15,362 nucleotides of DNA from positions 1 to 15,362 of the forward strand of contig JBHIBC010000067.1 of assembly GCA_046758905.1 (NCBI GenBank), given 5' to 3'. This stretch comes from JBHIBC01 sp046758905 (lineage in GTDB: Bacteria; Acidobacteriota; Polarisedimenticolia; Gp22-AA2). Below, one piece after another: positions 6,589-14,157 of this stretch. The notes under the pieces were generated by a model. The model made no database searches, was not told where the DNA came from, and was given only the letters and a program-made list of their open reading frames with translations. A program made the translations under genes and the position numbers. Position 1 is the first letter of the stretch, and every line of letters begins with the position of its first letter.

Positions 6589-7542
6589 GTGACTCAACGC
6601 GATGCGCCCCGGCCCACCATCCCGGTGGGCGATCTCCTGACCGGCCTGCCGTCCGACTTCGCGATGCGCGTCCTCGCCGGCGGCTCGGGCCTGGACAGGA
6701 GCATCTCGTCCTCCCTCGTCCAGCAGGCCGGTCTCGCCCTCGCTGAGCGTGCCGACCTCCTGAGGCCCGGAACCGTGCAGGTGCTCGGTCGGCGCGAGGT
6801 GGCGTACCTGTCGCACCTCGGTGAGCGGGAGCGCCGCGCCCTGCTGGCCCAGATCGGGCGGATCCCGATCGCCTGTCTCGTCGTGACCCACGACGCCACC
6901 CCCCACCCCGATCTCGTCCACACCGCGCAGGCGCGGGAGCTGCCCCTGCTGGGCACTGCGGCCCCGACCGCTCGGGTGGTGGACGCGCTGAGCCGTCTGC
7001 TCGAGGAGCGCCTCGCCCCGGAGATCACCCTGCACGGGACGTTCATCGACATCTACGGCGTCGGGGTGCTGATCCTCGGGGAGAGCGGCATGGGGAAGAG
7101 CGAGTCGGCCCTCGAGCTGATCCTGCGGGGACACAGGATGGTGTCTGACGACACCGTCACGGTGAGGCGGATCGGGTCCGTGCTGAACGGGACCGGGTCC
7201 GAGGTCAGCCGCTATCACATGGAGCTGCGCGGGATCGGCATCATCAACATCAAGGATCTGTACGGCGTCGCCGCCGTGCGCGAGCGCAAGGACATCGAGC
7301 TGGTGATCCGGCTCGTCCCGTGGAGCGAGGATCAGGTGTACGATCGACTCGGCCTGGACGAGAAGACCTACACGATCCTGGGGCTGGAGCGGCCGTTCAT
7401 CGAGATGCCGGTCGGGCCGGGACGAAACCTCTCCGTCATGCTCGAGGTCGCCGCGCGGCACCACCTGCTCAAGCGCAAGGGGTACCACCCGGCCCGGGAG
7501 CTGGCCGACCGGATTCACGAGGCCATGGCGAGGAAGCGGTGA
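6589..7542 (+). CDS. hprK: HPr kinase/phosphorylase (HprK)
   Basis: HprK phosphorylates HPr on Ser46 using ATP or pyrophosphate, and removes that phosphate when inorganic phosphate is high, so it reports energy and glycolytic state. The 317-residue protein has the two-domain layout. The N-terminal domain is followed by HGTFIDIYGVGVLI, the P-loop GESGMGKS (164-171), VSDD (185-188), the family signature ELRGIGIINI (212-221) and the C-terminal loop PVGPGRN (274-280). The GTG start is chosen for the GGAG 7 bases upstream and the normal family length. It is the first gene of the PTS operon, with its own promoter and a leader hairpin. Its HPr substrate, with Ser46 intact, is encoded three genes downstream. 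The 3' end overlaps rapZ (GTGA). Confidence 0.95.
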   Translation: MTQRDAPRPTIPVGDLLTGLPSDFAMRVLAGGSGLDRSISSSLVQQAGLALAERADLLRPGTVQVLGRREVAYLSHLGERERRALLAQIGRIPIACLVVTHDATPHPDLVHTAQARELPLLGTAAPTARVVDALSRLLEERLAPEITLHGTFIDIYGVGVLILGESGMGKSESALELILRGHRMVSDDTVTVRRIGSVLNGTGSEVSRYHMELRGIGIINIKDLYGVAAVRERKDIELVIRLVPWSEDQVYDRLGLDEKTYTILGLERPFIEMPVGPGRNLSVMLEVAARHHLLKRKGYHPARELADRIHEAMARKR

Positions 7543-8435
7543 GCACGACGGACCGGGGGACGGACGAGGGCGACCTGGAGATCGTCATGATCACAGGGAT
7601 GTCCGGCTCGGGCAAGACGCTCGCGATCCGGGCCTTCGAGGACATGGGCTTCTACTGCGTCGACAACCTCCCGGTCGCCCTCATCCCCGTGTTCGCCGAT
7701 CTCTGCTCGGGCTCGCGCCGCGACATCAGGCGCGCGGCGCTCGTGGTGGACGTCCGGGAGGGCTCCTTCCTCGGCGAGTTCCCGCGCATCTACGACGGGC
7801 TCAGGGGCGGCGACGCGCGGCAGGTCCGGCTGCTGTTCCTCGAGTCGAGCGACGAGGCCCTGATCCGCAGGTTCTCCGAGACCCGCCGCCCGCACCCCCT
7901 GGCGGGGGGCGACTCGCTGGAGGCGGGCATCCGGCGGGAGCGCGAGGCGCTGCGCCCGCTCAGGGAGCTCGCCGACCTGATCATCGACAGCAGCGGGTTC
8001 AACGTTCACCAGATGCGGCGCACCATCCAGGAGCACTTCGCGCCGCGCTGCGGCGCCCGGCCCCTGGGGATCGGCGTGGTCTCGTTCGGTTACAAGCACG
8101 GCCTTCCGGGTCAGGCCGACCTGATCTTCGACACCCGGTTCCTGCCGAACCCCTTCTTCGTGGACGGGCTCCGGGCGAAGACGGGTCTGGATCCGGAGGT
8201 GACCGCGTACCTGGAGGCGATCGAGGAGTACCGCGACGTGCGAGCGCGGATCGTCGATCTCCTCGTCTATCTCGTGCCGCGCTACATCCGGGAGGGCAAG
8301 AGCTATCTCACCGTGGCCGTCGGGTGCACGGGGGGGCGTCACCGGTCGGTGGCGATGGCCGAGGCGATCCGCGCCGGTCTGGGCGAGCGCGGCTACTCGG
8401 TGCGCTGCGCGCATCGCGACCTGGAGAAGGAATGA
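7539..8435 (+). CDS. rapZ: RNase adapter / nucleotide-binding protein RapZ (YvcJ family)
   Basis: RapZ-family proteins bind nucleotides and, in enterobacteria, sense glucosamine-6-phosphate and guide RNase E to GlmZ-type small RNAs. In other phyla the RNA target is mostly unknown. The protein has 298 residues. The N-terminal kinase-like domain has the P-loop GMSGSGKT (20-27), FYCVDNLP (38-45) and RFSETRRPHPL (111-121). The C-terminal domain has SFGYKHGLP (182-190), DTRFLPNPF (198-206) and GCTGGRHRSV (262-271), the last two being typical ligand-binding blocks. The GTG at 7539 overlaps the hprK stop and has GAGGA just upstream. The open frame before it is a shadow within hprK. The hprK-rapZ pair next to PTS genes is common in Gram-negative bacteria, and no GlmZ-like RNA gene is recognisable here. 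Confidence 0.95.
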   Translation: MSTTDRGTDEGDLEIVMITGMSGSGKTLAIRAFEDMGFYCVDNLPVALIPVFADLCSGSRRDIRRAALVVDVREGSFLGEFPRIYDGLRGGDARQVRLLFLESSDEALIRRFSETRRPHPLAGGDSLEAGIRREREALRPLRELADLIIDSSGFNVHQMRRTIQEHFAPRCGARPLGIGVVSFGYKHGLPGQADLIFDTRFLPNPFFVDGLRAKTGLDPEVTAYLEAIEEYRDVRARIVDLLVYLVPRYIREGKSYLTVAVGCTGGRHRSVAMAEAIRAGLGERGYSVRCAHRDLEKE

Positions 8436-8878
8436 CGCGCTCGGGAGGACCGGATGCGGCGGGGAGCCCGCGCTTCGGGCTGCTGGTCATGACCCACGGC
8501 GGGCTCGCCTTCGAGCTCGTCAGGGCGCTGGAGGCCATCGTCGGGCCGGTGGAGCGGGTCAGGGGCCTGTCGATCGGCTGGGACGTGGACCTGCAGCAGG
8601 CCCGCAAGACGATCCGGCGGGCGATCGAGGAGGTGGACCCCGGGGGAGGGGTCCTCATCCTCACGGACATGTTCGGGGGCACGGCCACGAACCTCACGCT
8701 GTCGTTCCTGCGGGACGGCATCGAGGTCGTCACCGGAGTCAATCTGCCGATGATGATCAAGTTCGCCAACATCCGCACCACCGCGCCCCTCAAGGAGGCC
8801 GCGGCCATGATCCGGGACCAGGGGCAGCGCTCGATCGCGCTGGCGAACGAGTACCTGGAGCCGACGCGCGAGTCGTGA
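8432..8878 (+). CDS. PTS EIIA component, mannose family (ManX-type)
   Basis: The small cytoplasmic protein has 148 residues and resembles the EIIA domain of the mannose-class phosphotransferase system. His22 in LLVMTHGGLA is the expected phospho-acceptor (from phospho-HPr). VLILTDMFGGTATNLTL matches the DxFGGxxxN block of this family. The ATG at 8432 lies in an ATGA overlap with the rapZ stop, with GGAG (8423-8426) upstream; the longer open frame is a rapZ shadow. No EIIB, EIIC or EIID gene follows: HPr and EI come next. A stand-alone EIIA(Man) beside hprK, ptsH and ptsI suggests a regulatory phospho-acceptor rather than a sugar importer, although a permease could be encoded elsewhere. An N-terminal extension of about 14 residues precedes the fold. 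Confidence 0.9.
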   Translation: MTRSGGPDAAGSPRFGLLVMTHGGLAFELVRALEAIVGPVERVRGLSIGWDVDLQQARKTIRRAIEEVDPGGGVLILTDMFGGTATNLTLSFLRDGIEVVTGVNLPMMIKFANIRTTAPLKEAAAMIRDQGQRSIALANEYLEPTRES

Positions 8879-8888
8879 GGAGGTCGCG

Positions 8889-9158
8889 GTGATCCGCCGG
8901 GAGGTCGAGATCGTCAACGCCCTGGGCCTGCACGCGCGCGCTGCCGCGCGCTTCGTGCAGCTGGCCAGCGAGTTCCGGAGCCGTATCCTGGTGTCCCGGG
9001 ACGGCCGGACCGCCAACGGCAAGTCGATCCTGGGCCTGCTGACGCTCATCGGCGGCCAGGGGACGCGCCTGACGATCAGCGCCGACGGGTCGGACGAGCG
9101 GGAGGCCCTGGAGGCGCTGGTGGACCTGGTCGCGGCCCGCTTCGGGGAGGCCCGATGA
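8889..9158 (+). CDS. ptsH: Phosphocarrier protein HPr
   Basis: HPr passes phosphate from EI to EIIA proteins through His15 and can also be marked on Ser46 by HprK. Both residues are present at the canonical positions: His15 in NALGLHARAAARFV and Ser46 in NGKSILGLLTL. The 89-residue length is normal. The residue three after His15 is alanine (HARAA) rather than the common proline (HARPA). The GTG start at 8889 has an excellent AGGAGG (8878-8883) 5 bases upstream, just after the EIIA stop. The stop overlaps the ptsI ATG. Presence of Ser46 plus hprK in the same operon supports working serine regulation. NPr-type alternatives usually lack a partner hprK. Confidence 0.95.
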   Translation: MIRREVEIVNALGLHARAAARFVQLASEFRSRILVSRDGRTANGKSILGLLTLIGGQGTRLTISADGSDEREALEALVDLVAARFGEAR

Positions 9159-10942
9159 GCCCGGACACGGCCGGAGGGCCCCGCGGCGAGGAGCTGCGCG
9201 GCCTCGGGGTCTCCCCGGGCATCGCCATCGGCCGGGCACTGGTGCTCCAGGGCCCGCGCGCCGCGGTGTTCCACAGCAGGCGGGAGGGCCCCGAGGTCGA
9301 GGCCGAGGTTGTCCGCTTCTGGCGGGCGGTACGCGGGGCCTGGCGCCAGCTCCGCGGGCTGCGTGACCGCGTCCGGCGCGAGGCGGGAGATCCCTTCGCG
9401 CGCGTCTTCGAGGTGCAGATACTGATCCTGCGCGACCGCAACCTCCTGCAGGAGACCGCGGCCCTGATCCGCGAGGAGCGGGTCAACGCCGAGTGGGCCT
9501 TTCGCACCGTCGTGCGCCGCTACACGCAGGTCTTCGCGCGGCTCGGGGACCCGGACCTGAGGGAGCGGGGCACCGACATCGAGGACGTGGAGGCGCGCGT
9601 CCAGGCCATCCTCGGCGGCCGGCGCCGTGGGCGGGACCTGTCGCACCTCACCTCCGAGGTGATCGTCGTGGGGCCGACGCTGTCGCCGTCCGACGTCGCC
9701 AGCCTCGACCGGGATCACGTCATCGGCCTCGCCATGGACGGAGGCGGGCCGACGTCGCACACCGCGATCATCGCCAACGCCCTCGGGATCCCCGCGGTCA
9801 CGGGCCTGCGGGACGCCAGCCGGCGCGTGAGCACGGGCGAGCGGCTGGTCCTCGACGGCGCGAGCGGCCTGCTCGTCAGGGACCCGAGCGCCCGCGAGCT
9901 GGAGCAGTGGGCGGACCGGCGGGCGTCGCGGCGGCAGCGGGAGGTGGAGCTCGCCGCGCTGCGCGATCTGCCGGCGGCGATGACGGACGGCGCGCGGGTG
10001 GGGTTGATGGCCAACATCGAGCTGCGCGACGAGATGGAGGCGGCGCGGCGTTACGGCGCCGAGGGCGTGGGCCTGTATCGCTCCGAGTTCCTCCACATGG
10101 GAGCGGACGATCGCGAGCCTATGGAGGAGGACTACTTCCGGGTCTACCGCGAGGTCGCGGAGCGCGCCCTGCCGCACGAGGTCGTCGTCCGCACCCTCGA
10201 CCTGGGGGGCGAGAAGCTGTCCGCGGGCGAGGAGGCGCGCGCCGAGCCGAACCCGGTGCTCGGCCTGCGCGCCATCCGCCTGTGCCTCAGGCGGCCCGAC
10301 CTGTTCCGCAGGCAGCTCCGGGCCATCCTGCGCGCCGCGGCGCACGGCAAGGTGAGGCTGCTGGTCCCGATGGTCAGCGGCCTCGAGGAGATCCGCCAGA
10401 CGCGCGCCATCCTCGAGTCGGTCCGCGATGAGCTGTCGGAGCAGCGAGTGCCGCACGATCCGGACGTCCCGGTCGGGGTGCTGGTGGAGACGCCGGCGGC
10501 GGCCCTGATCGTCGAGCGGTTGTGCCGGGAGGTCGATTTCTTCGCCATCGGGACCAACGACCTGATCCAGTACACCCTGGCCATCGACCGCGGGAACGAG
10601 GCGGTGTCGTACCTCTATCAGCCGTTCCACCCGGCCATCCTCGGCCTGCTGCGCGACGTCGCCGAGATCGCCGGGCGGTACGGCGTGAGGGTCTCGGTGT
10701 GCGGGGAGATGGCGGCCGACCCGATGGCGGCCGTGGTGCTCGCCGGCCTGGGGATCGCCGAGCTGAGCATGAAGCCCGCGGCGATCCCGGGGGTCAAGGA
10801 GGTGATCCGCAGCATGAGCCTGCGCGACGCGCGGAGCATCGCGCAGGACGCGCTGCGCTGTGACACGGCGGGCGAGGCCGAGGAGATGGTGCGCCGGCGG
10901 GTGCTCTCCTTCATGCCGGCGGAGTACGCCTGCCCCCTCTAA
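9155..10942 (+). CDS. ptsI: PTS Enzyme I (phosphoenolpyruvate-protein phosphotransferase)
   Basis: EI takes phosphate from phosphoenolpyruvate onto a histidine and passes it to HPr. The 595-residue protein is full length. Near the N-terminus it has LGVSPGIAIGRALVL, then the HPr-binding helical region. The phospho-histidine is His202 in DGGGPTSHTAIIANALGIPAV. The C-terminal PEP-binding barrel has GVGLYRSEFLHM (305-316), TLDLGGEK (347-354), GTNDLIQYTLAIDR (466-479) and Cys516 in VCGEMAAD. No N-terminal GAF domain is present, so it is EI rather than the nitrogen-PTS PtsP. The ATG at 9155 overlaps the HPr stop (ATGA), with GGGGAGG (9144-9150) upstream. The gene supplies the top of the phosphorelay encoded by this operon. 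Confidence 0.96.
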   Translation: MSPDTAGGPRGEELRGLGVSPGIAIGRALVLQGPRAAVFHSRREGPEVEAEVVRFWRAVRGAWRQLRGLRDRVRREAGDPFARVFEVQILILRDRNLLQETAALIREERVNAEWAFRTVVRRYTQVFARLGDPDLRERGTDIEDVEARVQAILGGRRRGRDLSHLTSEVIVVGPTLSPSDVASLDRDHVIGLAMDGGGPTSHTAIIANALGIPAVTGLRDASRRVSTGERLVLDGASGLLVRDPSARELEQWADRRASRRQREVELAALRDLPAAMTDGARVGLMANIELRDEMEAARRYGAEGVGLYRSEFLHMGADDREPMEEDYFRVYREVAERALPHEVVVRTLDLGGEKLSAGEEARAEPNPVLGLRAIRLCLRRPDLFRRQLRAILRAAAHGKVRLLVPMVSGLEEIRQTRAILESVRDELSEQRVPHDPDVPVGVLVETPAAALIVERLCREVDFFAIGTNDLIQYTLAIDRGNEAVSYLYQPFHPAILGLLRDVAEIAGRYGVRVSVCGEMAADPMAAVVLAGLGIAELSMKPAAIPGVKEVIRSMSLRDARSIAQDALRCDTAGEAEEMVRRRVLSFMPAEYACPL

Positions 10943-10947
10943 GGAGG
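10941..10947 (+). promoter_or_regulatory. Consensus ribosome binding site of the cupin gene
   Basis: AAGGAGG lies 8 bases before the ATG at 10956 and shares its first two bases with the ptsI TAA stop. It fixes the cupin start, since the open frame continues upstream inside ptsI, and implies efficient translation of this last operon gene. Confidence 0.75.
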
Positions 10948-10955
10948 CCGGTCCG

Positions 10956-11312
10956 ATGATCCGCAGGGTCCCGAAGCCGTGGGGCGAGGAGATCATCTTC
11001 GCGCACACGGACCGTTACGCGGGGAAGGTCCTGAAGATCCGGAGAGGCGAGTCGTTGAGCCTGCAGTATCACGAGCGCAAGGACGAGACGCTGTACGTGC
11101 ACGACGGCTCGCTCAAGCTGGTCCGCGAGGAGGGCGGCCGGGAGAGGGATGAGGTGCTCGGCCCGGGGCAGGCCCGGCGTTTCCCTCCCGGCGCCCGGCA
11201 CCGGATGGAGGCGCTCACCGACTGCACGCTCTTCGAGGTCAGCACGCCGGAGCTCGACGACGTGGTGCGGCTGAAGGATCGGTACGGGCGCGTCCGGGCG
11301 GATTCCTCCTGA
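10956..11312 (+). CDS. Small cupin protein, mannose-6-phosphate isomerase-like
   Basis: The product is a 118-residue single-domain cupin. The opening PKPWGEEIIFAHTDRYAGK resembles the C-terminal cupin domain of type II mannose-6-phosphate isomerase/GDP-mannose pyrophosphorylase proteins and their small stand-alone relatives. Probable metal ligands are Gln37, His39 and Glu44 in LQYHERKDETLYV and His82 in PPGARHRMEAL, and the tail STPELDDVVRLKDRYGR is family-typical. It probably acts on or senses a sugar or sugar phosphate in the cytoplasm, but true isomerase activity is not established for such short members. It starts 14 bases after ptsI behind a consensus ribosome binding site and is therefore probably the last gene of the PTS operon. 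Confidence 0.82.
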   Translation: MIRRVPKPWGEEIIFAHTDRYAGKVLKIRRGESLSLQYHERKDETLYVHDGSLKLVREEGGRERDEVLGPGQARRFPPGARHRMEALTDCTLFEVSTPELDDVVRLKDRYGRVRADSS

Positions 11313-11319
11313 GTCCGCC

Positions 11320-11348
11320 TTGACATCGACCCCGTCGTCTCATACGAT
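11320..11348 (+). promoter_or_regulatory. Candidate sigma-70 promoter for the IHF-like/MerR operon
   Basis: A perfect TTGACA (11320-11325) is followed after 17 bp by TACGAT (11343-11348, 4 of 6 matches to TATAAT). It begins 7 bases after the cupin stop. The start point would be near 11355, about 34 bases before the ATG at 11389. Its presence argues that the IHF-like gene starts a new transcription unit, although read-through from the PTS operon is possible because no terminator separates them. Confidence 0.6.
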
Positions 11349-11388
11349 GCTTGAGCTTCCGGCCGGCGCGCGCCGCCGGTGTCTCCCG

Positions 11389-11703
11389 ATGGCGAAGACC
11401 AAAGCCGATCTGGCGGACGCGATCTATCGAGTGCACGGGGGGCTCTCCCGCCACGAGTCCCGCAGGATCGTGGACCTGATCCTGGGGCGGATCCGCACGG
11501 CCCTCGTGGTGGGCGACTCGGTCCTGATCAGCGGTTTCGGGACGTTCCGGGTCCGCGACCGCCGGCCCCGCACGGGCCGCAACCCGCGGACGGGGCACCG
11601 GGTGCCGATCGCGGCCGCGCGGCGGCCGGTGTTCCACCCATCCCGCCTGATGGTGCGGGGAATGAACGCGCCGGGCAAGGAGGATCCGACCGATGCCCGA
11701 TGA
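11389..11703 (+). CDS. HU/IHF family DNA-binding protein (IHF-alpha-like)
   Basis: Members of this family are small dimeric nucleoid proteins that bend DNA. The 104-residue product has the family signature SGFGTFRVRDRRPRTGRNP (48-66), including the intercalating proline in RNP, and RRPVFHPSRLMVRGM at the C-terminal end. The position directly before a MerR gene resembles the ihfA-merR pairs of proteobacteria, so IHF-alpha is my preferred subtype, but HU cannot be excluded. The start at 11389 gives the typical N-terminus MAKTKADLADAI. The frame is open to 11320, but those earlier codons overlap the -35 and -10 boxes, including an ATG at 11347. There is no visible ribosome binding site before 11389, which is unusual among its neighbours. 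The last 11 bases overlap the merR start. Confidence 0.9.
   Translation: MAKTKADLADAIYRVHGGLSRHESRRIVDLILGRIRTALVVGDSVLISGFGTFRVRDRRPRTGRNPRTGHRVPIAAARRPVFHPSRLMVRGMNAPGKEDPTDAR
11677..11684 (+). promoter_or_regulatory. Ribosome binding site of the MerR gene
   Basis: AAGGAGGA lies inside the 3' end of the IHF-like gene, 8 bases before the ATG at 11693, and supports the overlapping start chosen for the MerR gene. Confidence 0.75.
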
Positions 11704-12106
11704 GATCCCGCGCAAGTTGTTCTACAAGATCGGCGAAGTATGCCAGTTCACCGACACCCAGCCGTACGTCCTGCGGTTCTGGGAGTCGGAGTTCCCGCAG
11801 CTCGCCCCCACCAAGAGCCGCACCGGCCAGCGGCTGTACCGTCGCAAGGACATCGATCTGGTGCTGGAGATCAAGAACCTCCTGTACCGGGAGGGATTCA
11901 CCATCGCCGGGGCGCGCAAGAAGCTCGGCATGGGCGTCCCCGAGGGACAGCGCGAGATCGAGGAGCTGTTCGAGCCCGGCGGCGGGTCCCGTCGCAGGTC
12001 CCGGGCGATGACCTTGAGGAGCGTGTCGGCCGAGCTGCAGGAGATCCTGCGGATCATGGACGGGACCGATCGACGGCTGCGGGCGCGGGGCGGCGGCGGT
12101 GAGTAG
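11693..12106 (+). CDS. MerR-family transcriptional regulator
   Basis: The 137-residue product has a MerR-type winged helix-turn-helix at its N-terminus: YKIGEVCQFTDTQPYVLRFW (11-30), then the wing with TGQRLYRRKDIDLVLEIK and LLYREGFTIAGARKKL. It belongs to the HTH_MerR-SF group often found after ihfA or pheT, whose target genes are mostly unknown. The C-terminal part is short, with an Arg-rich linker and a likely dimer helix (SAELQEILRIMD), and has no cysteine set for metal sensing. It overlaps the IHF-like gene by 11 bases and the next gene by 8 bases, so the three are probably made from one message. I do not see a spaced inverted-repeat operator typical of MerR proteins at the local promoter. 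Confidence 0.9.
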   Translation: MPDEIPRKLFYKIGEVCQFTDTQPYVLRFWESEFPQLAPTKSRTGQRLYRRKDIDLVLEIKNLLYREGFTIAGARKKLGMGVPEGQREIEELFEPGGGSRRRSRAMTLRSVSAELQEILRIMDGTDRRLRARGGGGE

Positions 12107-12926
12107 CAGGCCGTTCCCGTGGACCGTGGCCGGCCTCGTCCTGATCCTGGGATCGGCCGGCTCCCTCCGGGGCGCTCCGGCCTCCTTCGACGGGGCCGCA
12201 TCCGACCCGCGCGCCGTCGCCGTGGCGGACCGGGTCCTCGAGGCTCTCGGCGGCCGACGCGCCTGGGAGGAGACCCGTTTCGTGCGTTTCGCCTTCGTGG
12301 TGCGAAGGGGCGGGACGGAGCGCGGGCGGCGGCTCCACCTATGGGATCGCTGGGAGGGCCGGCTGCGCTACGAGCGGGAGGACGCGGAGGGGCGGCCGCT
12401 CGTGGTGCTCCTCGATCTGAAGTCGCGTCGCGGCGAGGCGTTCCGATCCGGGGATCGGCTCGGGGAGGACGAGGCCGGGCCGCTCCTGAAGGAAGCTTAC
12501 GAAGCCTGGATCAACGACACCTACTGGCTCTTGATGCCGTACAAGATGAAGGACCCCGGCGTGCGCCTGGCCTACGCCGGGGAGACCGCGGTGGAAGGGA
12601 CGACCTACGACCGCGTGGGGCTCTCCTTCGGCGAGGGCATCGGGCTGACGCCGGGCGATCGTTACTGGGCCTACGTCAGCCGGCGAACGGGCCTGGTGGA
12701 CCGCTGGGAGTACATCCTGGAGGGCGACCCGCCGGACCGTCCCCCGACCGCGTGGGCGTGGCGGGGGTGGACGCGGCGCGGCCGCATCCTGCTGTCCCCC
12801 GAGAAGGTGCTGCTCGGCGGGAGGGACGAAGTCCGCATCCTCCACCCGGTCCTGGAGGTGTACGACACGCTCCCCGACGAGTACTTCAGCCGTCCCGACC
12901 CGCTGCCGCCGACGCTCGGCCCCTGA
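12099..12926 (+). CDS. Secreted DUF6503-like protein of unknown function
   Basis: The product has 275 residues and a likely Sec signal peptide: basic start, hydrophobic stretch at about 9-22, and an AxA site Ala26-Pro-Ala28, so it is probably periplasmic. It has no lipobox cysteine. The mature part shows alternating hydrophobic strands and a striking block WINDTYWLLMPYKMKDPGV (137-155), followed by LTPGDRYWAYVSRRTGLVDRW. I recognise this pattern from DUF6503-type or LolA-like beta-fold hypothetical proteins of several Gram-negative phyla, but I cannot assign a function. The GTG start at 12099 overlaps the merR stop by 8 bases. The gene ends 15 bases before the convergent kbl stop, with no visible terminator. 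Confidence 0.8.
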   Translation: MSSRPFPWTVAGLVLILGSAGSLRGAPASFDGAASDPRAVAVADRVLEALGGRRAWEETRFVRFAFVVRRGGTERGRRLHLWDRWEGRLRYEREDAEGRPLVVLLDLKSRRGEAFRSGDRLGEDEAGPLLKEAYEAWINDTYWLLMPYKMKDPGVRLAYAGETAVEGTTYDRVGLSFGEGIGLTPGDRYWAYVSRRTGLVDRWEYILEGDPPDRPPTAWAWRGWTRRGRILLSPEKVLLGGRDEVRILHPVLEVYDTLPDEYFSRPDPLPPTLGP

Positions 12927-12941
12927 GGCGCCCCCGGCAGC

Positions 12942-14129
<1,188 letters not shown>

Positions 14130-14157
14130 GTTCGGCTCCGCTGGTTTGGGCGCCGGA

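Noticed and set aside
8393..11008. 871-residue minus-strand open frame across the PTS genes
   Set aside because: It is antisense to EIIA, HPr, EI and the cupin, and has low-complexity composition and no recognisable domain.
11320..11388. Longer N-terminus of the IHF-like protein (TTG at 11320 or ATG at 11347)
   Set aside because: Both starts fall within the -35/-10 boxes, and the extra residues do not match HU/IHF proteins.
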